Below are positions 17,556 through 27,099 of a stretch of 64,000 nt of DNA, piece by piece. The position numbers and the translations under genes were made by a program. Position 1 is the first letter of the stretch. Each line of letters opens with the position of its first letter. A model generated the notes under the pieces. It saw only the letters and a program-made list of their open reading frames with translations, had not been told where the DNA came from and ran no database searches. The stretch is from Herpetosiphon giganteus (lineage in GTDB: Bacteria > Chloroflexota > Chloroflexia > Chloroflexales > Herpetosiphonaceae). Where the stretch lies: positions 62,001-126,000 of the forward strand of contig NZ_JAFBCZ010000003.1 in NCBI RefSeq assembly GCF_016907925.1. The letters run 5' to 3'.

Positions 17556-19811
17556 CTAGCCAATCATCGTGCCAGCCACGGTATTTTCGCGGCGGGCTTC
17601 GATCACATCCTTGACGCGATTGAGTTTATCCAAAATGCGACTAAGTTGATCGATGCTCTCGATCCGAATCGTCGCTAGCAAGGTTGCCCGCCCATGATGT
17701 TTATTATCCAATTGCTGAACTGCTTGAATGTTGATATTGCCATCAGCAATTGCATTGGTCACGTCGCGCCAGAGGCCCACTCGATCCCAAGCTTCGATAC
17801 GAATTGGTACAGGATACGACTGTTTTTCAGTTGCTCCGCCCCATTCAACGTCGATCAAGCGTTCGCGGTTGCGCTCATGCAAAACGTTATAACAATCCAT
17901 GCGGTGAACGGTGATGCCATGGCCACGAGTTGTATAGCCAATGACCGCCTCAGGATAAACTGGATTGCAACAGTGAGCGATGCGGGTATACACATCGGCC
18001 TCACCACGCACCGTAATTGTACCTTGCTTGACCGGCTTGGCTGGTGGGGCAATCGTAGGAATCGCCGCCAGTGGTTCATCATCGGTATTTTTGTCGCTCA
18101 GCACGCGCTGAATTGCTTGGCGTGGCGAGAGATCGCCATTGCCAATCGCCGCCAGAAAATCTTCGCTATTTTTCATCGCGTTGGCGCGCAGCAACTCTTC
18201 CATGGTTGGGCGCACACCCAAGCGTTTGAGTTCTTTTTCGATTAATTCGCGGCCAGCAGTAATGTTGACATCGTTTTCTTGGCGACGGAACCAGCGTTTG
18301 ATATGGGTACGCGCACCATTCGATTTAACATATTCGAGCCAGTCGCGCGAAGGGCCACGCGGCACTTTGCTGGTCACAACATCGACAATTTCGCCGTGTT
18401 GCAACTGGTAATAAAGTGGCACTGGTTTGTTGTTGACGCGCGCACCAATGCAGCGGTTGCCCACCTCGGAGTGAATCCGATAGGCAAAATCAATTGGGCT
18501 TGAACCTTTGGGCAAATCAATAATTTTACCCTTGGGAGTCAGCACAAACACCTGATCGCGCAGCACATCTTCTTTGACCGACTCGAAAAACTCGGTCGGA
18601 TCAAGGTCGCGCTGGCCGTTGATTGCTGAACGCAGCCAAGCCAATTTGGTTTCAAATGATTGATCGTTGCGATTGCCAAAGCCTTCTTTATAGCGCCAGT
18701 GTGCTGCAATCCCATATTCTGAGACTTCATGCATCTCGTAGGTCCGAATTTGCACTTCGCACGGCTGCTCGCCTGGAATCACCACAGTTGTATGCAGCGA
18801 ACGATACATGCTCTCTTTGGGAACAGCAATATAATCGTCGAATTCGCTCATAATTGGAATCCAAGTCGAGTGGACAAGGCCCAACACACGGTAGCATTCA
18901 TCAACAGTTGTGACCATCACCCGCACAGCCAATTGATCGTAGATTTGATCGAGGCTAACACCCTTGCGCTCCATTTTGCGCGCAATCGAATAGATGTGCT
19001 TGGGGCGGCCAGTTACTTCAGCTTTAATGTTATCGCGATCAAGAATCTGTTTGAGGCGGGCGATGACCCGTTGCACAATCCGCTCGCGGGTTTCGCGGCG
19101 CAAGTTGAGCTGGCGACCAATTTCGCTATACTTTTCTGGGTTCATATAACGAAACGAAAGGTCTTCAAGCTCCCACTTGAACTGCCAAATCCCCAAGCGA
19201 TGGGCGAGCGGCGCATAGACTTCAAGGGTTTCGCGGGCGATGCGTTGCTGTTTGTCGGGGCGCATTGCGCCAAGCGTGCGCATATTGTGCAAGCGGTCGG
19301 CCAGCTTGATGAGCACCACGCGCGGATCATCGGCCATCGCAATAAACATCTTGCGATAGGTGATTGCTTGGGCTTCTTCGATGCTTTTGGCTTCGAGCTT
19401 GCTCAGCTTGGTTACGCCATCGACGATATGCGCGACTTCTCGGCCAAAATCAGCCCGAATTTGATCGAGCGTAATTGGCGTATCTTCAACGACATCGTGC
19501 AAAAGCGCTGCTGCAACCGATTCGGGGTCGAGCTTCATATCGACCAAAATATGGGCTACTTGCACCGGATGCAAAAAATATGGCTCGCCCGATTTGCGCA
19601 CTTGCGGGGCGTGAGCCTCTTTGGCTACATCCCAGGCCCGTTCGATCAGCTGAAACTCATCAAGCGGCCAATAGGTACGCATGCGGCTGATTAGCGCTTC
19701 GCTTTCATGAACTTGCGGCGAACTAGCGGGAGTGGCTGTGGTGTGTTTTGTGCTCTCGCTATGGGTAGCATCATCATTATAAGAACTAGGCATATGAGGT
19801 GCGAGGTCCAT
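17556..19811 (-). CDS. rel: Bifunctional (p)ppGpp synthetase/hydrolase
   Basis: 751 residues from ATG 19811, chosen because GAGGG sits 6 bases upstream; a start 24 bases earlier lacks a Shine-Dalgarno. Domain order: HD hydrolase with HPVQVAHILVDMKLD and the intact HDVVEDT catalytic motif; nucleotidyltransferase with GRPKHIYSIARKM and DYIAVPKESMYRSLHTTV; TGS (FVLTPKGKIIDLPKGSSPIDFAY); a zinc-finger-like CC (HCCNPVYPEAVIGY); and ACT at the end. Intact motifs in both catalytic domains indicate that it makes and degrades the stringent-response alarmone. As the only such gene here it could serve both jobs. It diverges from gltB. Confidence 0.96.
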   Translation of the reverse strand: MDLAPHMPSSYNDDATHSESTKHTTATPASSPQVHESEALISRMRTYWPLDEFQLIERAWDVAKEAHAPQVRKSGEPYFLHPVQVAHILVDMKLDPESVAAALLHDVVEDTPITLDQIRADFGREVAHIVDGVTKLSKLEAKSIEEAQAITYRKMFIAMADDPRVVLIKLADRLHNMRTLGAMRPDKQQRIARETLEVYAPLAHRLGIWQFKWELEDLSFRYMNPEKYSEIGRQLNLRRETRERIVQRVIARLKQILDRDNIKAEVTGRPKHIYSIARKMERKGVSLDQIYDQLAVRVMVTTVDECYRVLGLVHSTWIPIMSEFDDYIAVPKESMYRSLHTTVVIPGEQPCEVQIRTYEMHEVSEYGIAAHWRYKEGFGNRNDQSFETKLAWLRSAINGQRDLDPTEFFESVKEDVLRDQVFVLTPKGKIIDLPKGSSPIDFAYRIHSEVGNRCIGARVNNKPVPLYYQLQHGEIVDVVTSKVPRGPSRDWLEYVKSNGARTHIKRWFRRQENDVNITAGRELIEKELKRLGVRPTMEELLRANAMKNSEDFLAAIGNGDLSPRQAIQRVLSDKNTDDEPLAAIPTIAPPAKPVKQGTITVRGEADVYTRIAHCCNPVYPEAVIGYTTRGHGITVHRMDCYNVLHERNRERLIDVEWGGATEKQSYPVPIRIEAWDRVGLWRDVTNAIADGNINIQAVQQLDNKHHGRATLLATIRIESIDQLSRILDKLNRVKDVIEARRENTVAGTMIG

Positions 19812-19879
19812 AATGACCCTCGTTTCTAGCGGCATTGCGCTGTTGTGTCGCGATCAATTTTTTGCTGATTGTAGCGAAC

Positions 19880-19908
19880 AGATTAACACGCCCCTATACA
19901 CATGTCAA
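19880..19908 (-). promoter_or_regulatory. Possible promoter of rel
   Basis: On the - strand TTGACA (19908-19903), a 17-bp spacer and a poor -10, TAATCT (19885-19880), about 70 bp before the rel start. The -35 is perfect; the -10 is weak. Confidence 0.35.
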
Positions 19909-19962
19909 GCAAATTGCATCCCACTATGACGCAGTGTGTTATGCAGTTTACCCAAAAGCCAA

Positions 19963-19991
19963 TTGACACATTGCACAAATTAACATAGAAT
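19963..19991 (+). promoter_or_regulatory. Strong sigma-70-type promoter of gltB
   Basis: Perfect TTGACA (19963-19968), a 17-bp spacer and TAGAAT (19986-19991). Transcription should begin near 19998 and leave a leader of about 264 nt before the gltB ATG. The leader carries small hairpins, such as cggca-acc-tgccg near 20073-20085. I could not match it to a known riboswitch. Confidence 0.75.
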
Positions 19992-20261
19992 GGCTTTAAC
20001 TCTGATTTAACACACCTCTGGTCTAAATCCAATTGTTCGCCAACTTTTTGCCCAACCAAAAAACTCAACTCGGCAACCTGCCGAACTAGGTTTCCCCTCC
20101 TGCGATGATGCAGAATGCACCAATGAAGGCTCTCCCGCAGCGATGACGCTGGTGGTTTACCCAACGTTTCTTTGTGCTACCTGAAAATGCGCCATGGTAT
20201 AGGGCAGCGTTGCTAACGCCGTCGCGTATTTGCCAACTCCCTGCGCGAAAGGAGACCTCGC

Positions 20262-23200
20262 ATGAACCGCCTGTTGTATGACCCACGCTTTGAACATGAT
20301 GCATGTGGCATTGGCTTTGTCGCTCGAATTGATGGAAAACCAACTCATGCAACAGTGAGCTTAGCCCTCGCGGCGCTTGGCAGTCTGACCCATCGCGGTG
20401 GGATTGCCGCCGACGGTCTGACAGGTGACGGCGCTGGCCTCTTAACCACTATCCCACGCGCATTTATGGCCCGTGAATTAGCTGCCCGCCGGATTTTGGC
20501 GAATCCACAGCGGATCGCAGTTGGCATGATCTTTCTACCAACCAGCAACACCGAACGCGCTCGCGAACTGATCGACGATGCCCTCGTCTGGCGAGGCTTA
20601 CGACCGCTTGGTTGGCGTGAAGTCCCGCTTGATCGTGAGCAACTTGGCCCAATTGCCCGTGATATTTGCCCCCAGATTGAGCAAGTTTGGGTCGATCGCC
20701 CAGCCACGATGGACGACGATAGCTTTGAACGAGAACTCTACCGCGCCCGCCGCCGCGCCGAACGCACCGCCCTCGCCGAGAACATCGATCTCTACATTCC
20801 TTCACTTTCTTGTCGCACGATTGTCTATAAAGGCCTGATGCTACCAAGTCGCTTGGCCTTGTTCTACCCCGATTTGGCCGATGCCGACTATAGCGCCAGC
20901 GCTGCGGTCTATCATCAACGCTATTCAACCAACACCATGCCAACCTGGAGCCGCGCTCAACCCTTTCGCGTCGTCAGCCACAACGGCGAAATCAACACTT
21001 TGGCTGGCAATGTGAACTGGATGCGTGCCCGCGAAGCCCATCTTTCAAGCCCGTTGCTTGGCAATGTGCGTGAACTTGCACCGATTGTCGACGAACGCGG
21101 CAGCGATTCTGCTCAATTCGATAATGTGCTAGAGCTGTTGGTGCGGGCTGGCCGCGATGTGCGCCATTCATTGTTGATGATGATGCCCGAAGCCTGGGAA
21201 CATATCGATGATCTCCCGCAAGATGTGCGCGATTTCTACCAGTGGCACGCCAATTTGATGGAAGCCTGGGACGGCCCCGCCGCCATGACCTTCTGTGATG
21301 GCAAAATTGTTGGCTCGGCCTTGGATCGCAATGGCCTGCGCCCAGCCCGCTATATCGTCACCGACGATGGTTTAGTGGTTGTGGGCAGCGAAGTTGGCGC
21401 AACGCCAGTCGACGAAGATCGGATTATTCGCAAGGGTCGGCTTGGCCCAGGCCAAATGATCGCCGTTGATCTGATTAAAGGCCAATTGCTGGATAACACC
21501 GCGATTAAAGCGATGTTTGCAGCCCGCCAACCCTACGGCCAATGGCTACAAAACAAAAGCATCGATTTGGCCGAATTGGTTGCCGCCTACAACGAAGCCG
21601 ACGTTGAACTCAACGCCGACGATTTGCTTCGTTTGCAAGCAGCGTTTGGCTATACCGACGAAAACTTGGCGATGGTGCTCAAGCCAATGGGTCGCGAAGG
21701 CGCTGAACCAATTGGCTCGATGGGCGACGACACACCAATGGCGGTATTTTCAAACCTTGCTCGCCCAGTCTATGGCTACCTCAAGCAACGCTTTGCCGAA
21801 GTAACCAACCCACCAATCGACCCCTTGCGCGAACAATTGGTGATGTCGTTATCGATTCGCTTGGGGCCACGTCACAATATTTTGATCGAACGACCCGACC
21901 AAGCCCATCAAATTGCCTTGGCTAGCCCAATTTTGCGCAACATCGAGTTGGCAGCCTTGCGTGCTTGCCCTGATCGCAGCTTTGGCACCGCCACCTTGGA
22001 TACTACGTTCCCAGTCACCGACGATGCCCAATGGATCGAACATGCGCTTGATGATTTGTGTAGTAGCGCCGACCGCGCTTTGGATAGCGGTGCGACCATT
22101 CTTGTGTTGAGCGACCGCGAAGTTGCAGCGCAACGAATCGCCATCCCAACCGTCTTGGCACTTGGCGCAGTTCACCATCATCTGATTCGGACTGGGCGGC
22201 GCTCAACCTGCTCGTTGATTGTCGAAACTGGCGAGGCTCACGAAGTGCATCATGTGGCAGTCTTGGTTGGCAACGGCGCTGAAGCCGTCAACCCATACGT
22301 TGCAATCGCCACAATTCGCGAAATTGCCAAAGAACGCTCACGCACGCCAATCACTGCCGATCAAGCAGAAGACAACTATGTGCATTCATTGGAAAAAGGC
22401 TTGCTCAAAGTAATGTCGAAAATGGGCATTTCGACCGTCGATAGCTACTGCGGAGCGCAAATTTTCGAAGCGATTGGCCTTAGCGATGCGGTCATTGCCC
22501 GCTGTCTGACTGGCACGCCTTCACGCTTTGGCGGAGCCGATTGGCAACGCTTAGGTCGCGAAAGCTACAAACGTCATGCCCAAGCGTTTGGCTTGGAAAA
22601 ACCAGCGCTCAGCCACCCAGGCTTATACAAATTCCGCAAGGATGGCGAATATCATGCCTTCCAGCCAGCGGTGGTGCATGCCTTGCAAAAAGCTGTGCGC
22701 GCCGCAGTCGATAATGGCGCAGATTTCGCAGCTGGCTATGCAACCTATCGCGAATATAGCGACTTGCTGAACAAACGCCAACCATCCGACCCACGCGATT
22801 TGCTGGATTTTGTGGCGACGGAGCCAATTGCAATCGATCAAGTCGAATCAATTGAAACGATTGTCAAACGCTTCTCGACCGCCGCAATTTCCTATGGTTC
22901 GTTGAGCGCCGAAGCTCACGAAACCTTGGCAATCGCCATGAATCGGCTCGGCGGTATGAGCAATAGCGGCGAAGGCGGCGAAGATCCAGCGCGCTTTGGC
23001 ACCGAAAAAGTCAGCGCGATCAAGCAAATTGCCTCAGGCCGCTTCGGGGTAACGCCAAGCTACTTGATGCACGCTCGCGAGCTGCAAATCAAAATGGCCC
23101 AAGGCTCCAAGCCAGGCGAAGGTGGCCAAATTCCAGGCAATAAAGTCACTGAAGACATTGCCCGCACCCGCCACACCACGCCCGGCGTAACCTTAATTTC

Positions 23201-24719
23201 GCCGCCACCACACCACGACATCTATTCAATTGAGGATTTAGCTCAATTGATTTACGACATGCGCACGATCAACCCCACTGCTGCGGTTTCGGTCAAGCTT
23301 GTTTCAGAAATGGGTGTTGGCACAATTGCGGCTGGGGTGGTCAAAGGCGGCGCTGATGTGGTGTTGATTAGTGGCAATTCGGGTGGCACTGGCGCTTCTC
23401 CGCTGTCATCAATCAAAAACGTCGGCATTCCATGGGAAATTGGCTTGGCTGAAACCCAACAAACCTTGATGATCAACCAACTGCGCGATCGCGTGCGGGT
23501 GCGAGCCGACGGTGGCTTGCGCACTGGCCGCGACGTGATTATGGCCGCCTTGCTTGGCGCAGATGAATATTCCTTCGGCACCTCAGCGCTGATTGCCGAA
23601 GGTTGTGTGATGGCCCGCGCCTGCCACAACAACACCTGCCCAGTTGGGATTGCCACCCAGCGTCCCGATTTACGCGCCAAATTCCCGGGCAAGCCAGAGC
23701 ATGTGATGGCCTTTATGCAGTTTATCGCCCAAGAAGTGCGCGAATTGCTGGCCCAACTTGGCGCTCGCAGCCTCAACGAAATTATTGGCCGCGTCGAATT
23801 ATTGCGCCAACGCCAAACCAACAACCCCGACCACGATGCGCTTGATCTTAGCCCATTGCTGGGCTTGGCCAATGCAGGCCCACGGCGCTACAACGGCATG
23901 CCCCAGTTGGTTGGCATCGATCGGCTCAATCAATTTTTGGTCGATAGTGCCTTGCCAAGCGCCAAAGCAGGTCAAGAAGTGATTATCAACGCCGAAATCA
24001 CCAACGAAGATCGCTCAACGGGCATCACCTTGGCGGGCGAATTGGCGCTGCTCAAAAATACTGGCCATGTTAGCATGAACTTTGCTGGCAGCGCAGGCCA
24101 AAGCTTTGCCGCCTTCGCGACGCGCGGTATGCAACTTAACCTCGTTGGCGATGCTAACGATTATGTTGGCAAAGGCTTGGCTGGCGGCGAAGTCGTAATC
24201 AAGCCACGGCCAAATGCTCAATTCTTAGCTCACGAAGCCACAATTCTTGGCAACACCGCGTTGTATGGCGCAACCAGCGGCAGCTTGTATGCAGCAGGCC
24301 GCGCAGGCGAGCGCTTCGCGGTGCGCAATAGTGGCGCAGTGGCGATTATTGAAGGCATTGGCGAGCATGGCTGCGAATATATGACTGGTGGCACGGTAGT
24401 GGTGCTCGGCAGCACTGGCAACAATTTTGGCGCAGGCATGAGCGGTGGTCAAGCCTTTGTCTACGACCCCAGCCAACGCTTCCTTGGCCGCCTCAACGAC
24501 GAAATGGTAATTGCCGAACGGGTTGCATCCCCATTGGTCGCCGACCATTTGCGCGAACTAATCGAACGCCACGCGGCACTTACGGGAAGTGTCTTGGCCA
24601 ACGAAATTCTCGCCAACTGGGAAGATCAGCAATCAGCCTTCTGGCACGTTATTTCCAAGGCCGCCCACGCTGCGGCAGCCCAAAATAACCAACCAGAATT
24701 GGCCAAAGTCGCCGCTTAA
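20262..24719 (+). CDS. gltB: Glutamate synthase large subunit
   Basis: At 1485 residues it is the full length for a GOGAT large chain. A 14-residue propeptide precedes the catalytic Cys15 (HDACGIGF) of the class II amidotransferase domain, with SHNGEINTLAGN typical of that domain. The FMN-binding synthase domain follows (GGDVVLISGNSGGTG-like segment near 23345-23395). The 3Fe-4S cysteines are Cys1115, Cys1121 and Cys1126 (ARACHNNTCPVGIATQ). The C-terminal beta-helix (GXXG repeats) ends the chain. It transfers the glutamine amide to 2-oxoglutarate. No gltD small subunit is in the window, so it may use ferredoxin or a distant partner; sequence alone does not decide. AAAGGAG at 20248-20254 supports the start. 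Confidence 0.97.
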   Translation: MNRLLYDPRFEHDACGIGFVARIDGKPTHATVSLALAALGSLTHRGGIAADGLTGDGAGLLTTIPRAFMARELAARRILANPQRIAVGMIFLPTSNTERARELIDDALVWRGLRPLGWREVPLDREQLGPIARDICPQIEQVWVDRPATMDDDSFERELYRARRRAERTALAENIDLYIPSLSCRTIVYKGLMLPSRLALFYPDLADADYSASAAVYHQRYSTNTMPTWSRAQPFRVVSHNGEINTLAGNVNWMRAREAHLSSPLLGNVRELAPIVDERGSDSAQFDNVLELLVRAGRDVRHSLLMMMPEAWEHIDDLPQDVRDFYQWHANLMEAWDGPAAMTFCDGKIVGSALDRNGLRPARYIVTDDGLVVVGSEVGATPVDEDRIIRKGRLGPGQMIAVDLIKGQLLDNTAIKAMFAARQPYGQWLQNKSIDLAELVAAYNEADVELNADDLLRLQAAFGYTDENLAMVLKPMGREGAEPIGSMGDDTPMAVFSNLARPVYGYLKQRFAEVTNPPIDPLREQLVMSLSIRLGPRHNILIERPDQAHQIALASPILRNIELAALRACPDRSFGTATLDTTFPVTDDAQWIEHALDDLCSSADRALDSGATILVLSDREVAAQRIAIPTVLALGAVHHHLIRTGRRSTCSLIVETGEAHEVHHVAVLVGNGAEAVNPYVAIATIREIAKERSRTPITADQAEDNYVHSLEKGLLKVMSKMGISTVDSYCGAQIFEAIGLSDAVIARCLTGTPSRFGGADWQRLGRESYKRHAQAFGLEKPALSHPGLYKFRKDGEYHAFQPAVVHALQKAVRAAVDNGADFAAGYATYREYSDLLNKRQPSDPRDLLDFVATEPIAIDQVESIETIVKRFSTAAISYGSLSAEAHETLAIAMNRLGGMSNSGEGGEDPARFGTEKVSAIKQIASGRFGVTPSYLMHARELQIKMAQGSKPGEGGQIPGNKVTEDIARTRHTTPGVTLISPPPHHDIYSIEDLAQLIYDMRTINPTAAVSVKLVSEMGVGTIAAGVVKGGADVVLISGNSGGTGASPLSSIKNVGIPWEIGLAETQQTLMINQLRDRVRVRADGGLRTGRDVIMAALLGADEYSFGTSALIAEGCVMARACHNNTCPVGIATQRPDLRAKFPGKPEHVMAFMQFIAQEVRELLAQLGARSLNEIIGRVELLRQRQTNNPDHDALDLSPLLGLANAGPRRYNGMPQLVGIDRLNQFLVDSALPSAKAGQEVIINAEITNEDRSTGITLAGELALLKNTGHVSMNFAGSAGQSFAAFATRGMQLNLVGDANDYVGKGLAGGEVVIKPRPNAQFLAHEATILGNTALYGATSGSLYAAGRAGERFAVRNSGAVAIIEGIGEHGCEYMTGGTVVVLGSTGNNFGAGMSGGQAFVYDPSQRFLGRLNDEMVIAERVASPLVADHLRELIERHAALTGSVLANEILANWEDQQSAFWHVISKAAHAAAAQNNQPELAKVAA

Positions 24720-24745
24720 CGCTAGTCACTCCTTCACACACACCA

Positions 24746-24782
24746 AACACCAGCGATCAAGGTTGATCGCTGGTGTTTGTTT
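24746..24782 (+). terminator. Intrinsic terminator of gltB
   Basis: Arms 24746-24760 and 24763-24777 (aacaccagcgatcaa with its complement), a tight loop, then tgttta. The stem is perfect for at least 13 bp. Confidence 0.85.
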
Positions 24783-25155
24783 AGGCGCTTTAAATGTAAT
24801 GGTTGATTGGGTTGATAACCAGTGTATTCCCACAACCCCAAGGGTCGGTTTCAACTGAACACCACCCATCCGCAGATTCATCAAGGATTGTGGTTCGGTT
24901 GCGAATTGTCCTTGAGGGGGTGCAGGGGGATTAAAGCCTCCTGCGTTTCCCGCTGGCGGGACGGAAGGGTGGAAAAACGACATGGTGATTAACGTGATGA
25001 ACCAATACGCTTTAAACACCTGCCTAGTACTGCCAAGAAGTAAAAATTTAATAAAGAATCCCTCAAGCGTAAGCATGCTCGTAAGGTTGGCGCTTTAGGC
25101 TGCTTGTTAATGGGCAAGTTAGATTAAACGATCAATTCAGCTATTTGAGAACACT
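24783..25155. repeat. Intergenic stretch with a G-rich inverted repeat module
   Basis: 24915-24972 (gggggtgcagggggattaaa...gacggaagggtgg) is a near-complete reverse complement of 57610-57669. The rest of the gap shows no gene. Confidence 0.7.
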
Positions 25156-26898
25156 ATGAGCGACCAACCAGTAGCAGAATCGCCTGCTTCAACCAAGCTT
25201 CAATCAGCCCTCAATGTTGAGGTTGCGTTTGCTCTCCGCCCAACCGTAACCGGCTTGGGTTTTTTATATTTGTTATTTAGCATCGCCCATGCCTTGGTGC
25301 TGCCAGCCCCAATTAAGCTGCCAATGGTGATTGTTGCGCTGTTGAGTGTGCTCTTTTTTGCTTTTTGGTGGTGGCGTTTGCAACGCTGGCGGCCATCCGC
25401 CGAATTCGCCCATCCGCTAGCAACGCTGTTTATTGTGGTCGCTGGTTTCAACAGCATTTTGCATATTTGGCTTAGCGGCGAGATTCACCAAAGTACCAAT
25501 ATTGCCTTTATTTTGATTGGCACTGGCTGTCTGTTGCTCTCGTGGAACTGGTTTATTGTGAGCATTGGCGCAACCTTACTGGCGTGGCTGGCGGCAATTA
25601 GCTCATTGCCAAGCTCGCCATTAACTATGCATTTTATTTTTATGTTGGTAAGCGCCACGGTTGCTGCCGCTACTATTCAAGGTATTCGCATGCGCACAGT
25701 TCGCGGCCTGATTGCCCTGCGCATGCAAGAAAGCACCTATAAATACGAACTGCAAGAGGCATTAATTCAAATCAAAATGAGCGAGGAGCGTTTTCGCGCC
25801 TTGGCCGAAGCCACTTCTGAAGGCGTTGTGCTACAAGATGAAGGCGTGGTGATGGATGCCAACGAGCGCTTTGGCGAGATGTTTGGCTATCATCGCGATG
25901 AGATTCTCGGTCACTCGCTACGCGAATTTGTCGAGCCGCAATCGCTGCAAAAAGCCATGCACAAATATAAAGATGGCGATCCCTACGAGGTGACGGCGTT
26001 GCGCAAAGATGGTAGCACCTTCATCGCTTTGGTTCTCGGCACAAATCTGCCCTATAGCAACCGCGTGGTGCGGGTCGCAGCAGTGCGCGATATTACCGAA
26101 CAACGCCATTTTGAAAACTTATTGCTCAGTGCCAAAGATCAAGCCGAAGCTGCCAACCGCGCCAAAAGCACCTTCCTCTCAACCGTCAGCCACGAATTGC
26201 GCACGCCGCTCAACGCGATTGTTGGCTATAGCGAAATGATCTACGAAGATTTGATCGACCGCAGCATGCCCGAATTGGCAATGGATATGACGCGCATTCG
26301 CAGCGCCAGCGACCGCTTGCTGAGCTTAATCGATGGCGTGTTGACGATTACCGATCTTGATGCAGAAGTTGTGCGCTTGGAGCACGAAACGATCGATTTA
26401 GCGCTGGCGATTGGCAGCATCAGCGACCAACTCCAAACCAAAGCCCAAGAAAACAAAAACACTGTCCAATTGTTGGGCAGCCAAAACTGGGGTTCGGTTG
26501 TAACTGATGATCATAAATTGCGCATGATTATCTACCATCTGCTGGATAATGCGATTAAATTTACCCACACTGGCTTGATCAGTATCTCGGTGCAGCGCTT
26601 GCAACACGCTGCTGGCGGCTGGCTCGAAATTGCCATTCGCGATACTGGCATTGGCATCGCCTATGAACAATTCGAGCGCATTTTTGAACCATTTGTGCAG
26701 GCCGATTCCTCGGCAACCCGCCAATACGAAGGCACTGGTTTGGGCTTAGCAGTTGGTTTGCGGCTGGCCAAAGCCTTGGGTGGCACAATCGAGCTTGATA
26801 GCCGTTTGGGCCTTGGCTCGACCTTTACCTTGCACCTGCCTGAGCATCCCCCCCGCACTAACCAAGAATTGAGCCACATGTCTCACGCTCAAGCCTAA
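25156..26898 (+). CDS. Membrane PAS sensor histidine kinase (orphan)
   Basis: 580 residues. About six hydrophobic helices occupy residues 28-180, followed by a coiled linker and a PAS domain (about 212-325; FRALAEATSEGVVLQDEG and VRVAAVRDITEQRH). HisKA carries the phosphoacceptor His346 in STVSHELRTPLNAIVGYSE, and HATPase_c has DNAIKFTHTG (N box), DTGIGIAYEQFERIFEPF (G1/F) and GTGLGLAV (G2). It autophosphorylates and passes phosphate to an unlinked response regulator, since none is adjacent. The signal is unknown; the membrane region binds or senses something in or near the membrane. Confidence 0.93.
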   Translation: MSDQPVAESPASTKLQSALNVEVAFALRPTVTGLGFLYLLFSIAHALVLPAPIKLPMVIVALLSVLFFAFWWWRLQRWRPSAEFAHPLATLFIVVAGFNSILHIWLSGEIHQSTNIAFILIGTGCLLLSWNWFIVSIGATLLAWLAAISSLPSSPLTMHFIFMLVSATVAAATIQGIRMRTVRGLIALRMQESTYKYELQEALIQIKMSEERFRALAEATSEGVVLQDEGVVMDANERFGEMFGYHRDEILGHSLREFVEPQSLQKAMHKYKDGDPYEVTALRKDGSTFIALVLGTNLPYSNRVVRVAAVRDITEQRHFENLLLSAKDQAEAANRAKSTFLSTVSHELRTPLNAIVGYSEMIYEDLIDRSMPELAMDMTRIRSASDRLLSLIDGVLTITDLDAEVVRLEHETIDLALAIGSISDQLQTKAQENKNTVQLLGSQNWGSVVTDDHKLRMIIYHLLDNAIKFTHTGLISISVQRLQHAAGGWLEIAIRDTGIGIAYEQFERIFEPFVQADSSATRQYEGTGLGLAVGLRLAKALGGTIELDSRLGLGSTFTLHLPEHPPRTNQELSHMSHAQA

Positions 26899-26917
26899 CA
26901 AAACGTATAATTTCGGC

Positions 26918-26946
26918 TTGCCAAATCCCCAAAATGAGTATATGAT
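26918..26946 (+). promoter_or_regulatory. Promoter of the large secreted protein gene
   Basis: TTGCCA (26918-26923), a 17-bp spacer and TATGAT (26941-26946). The predicted leader is about 145 nt and has a small hairpin (tcttc-ttgagac-gaaga, near 26955-26971). Confidence 0.6.
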
Positions 26947-27099
26947 GAGCGCATCTTCTTGAGACGAAGAGGGGCTTTCTGCATATGTACCAACAAAATA
27001 ACCTCGTCTATTGATTCATTGCTCATTGTCGTTGCAATGGGGTTAATCAATTCGTCTTCATGAGAGCAGATCTATTTTACCCAAAGGAAAGGTTAATTC

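Noticed and set aside
18729-19694. 321-codon frame antisense to rel
   Set aside because: It lies fully inside rel, a clear gene on the other strand, and has no RBS or family resemblance; a shadow of strong codon bias.
20105-20146. Short ORF in the gltB leader with Gln/Asn codons, considered as an attenuator peptide
   Set aside because: There is no Shine-Dalgarno (the upstream bases are cccctcc) and no terminator downstream.
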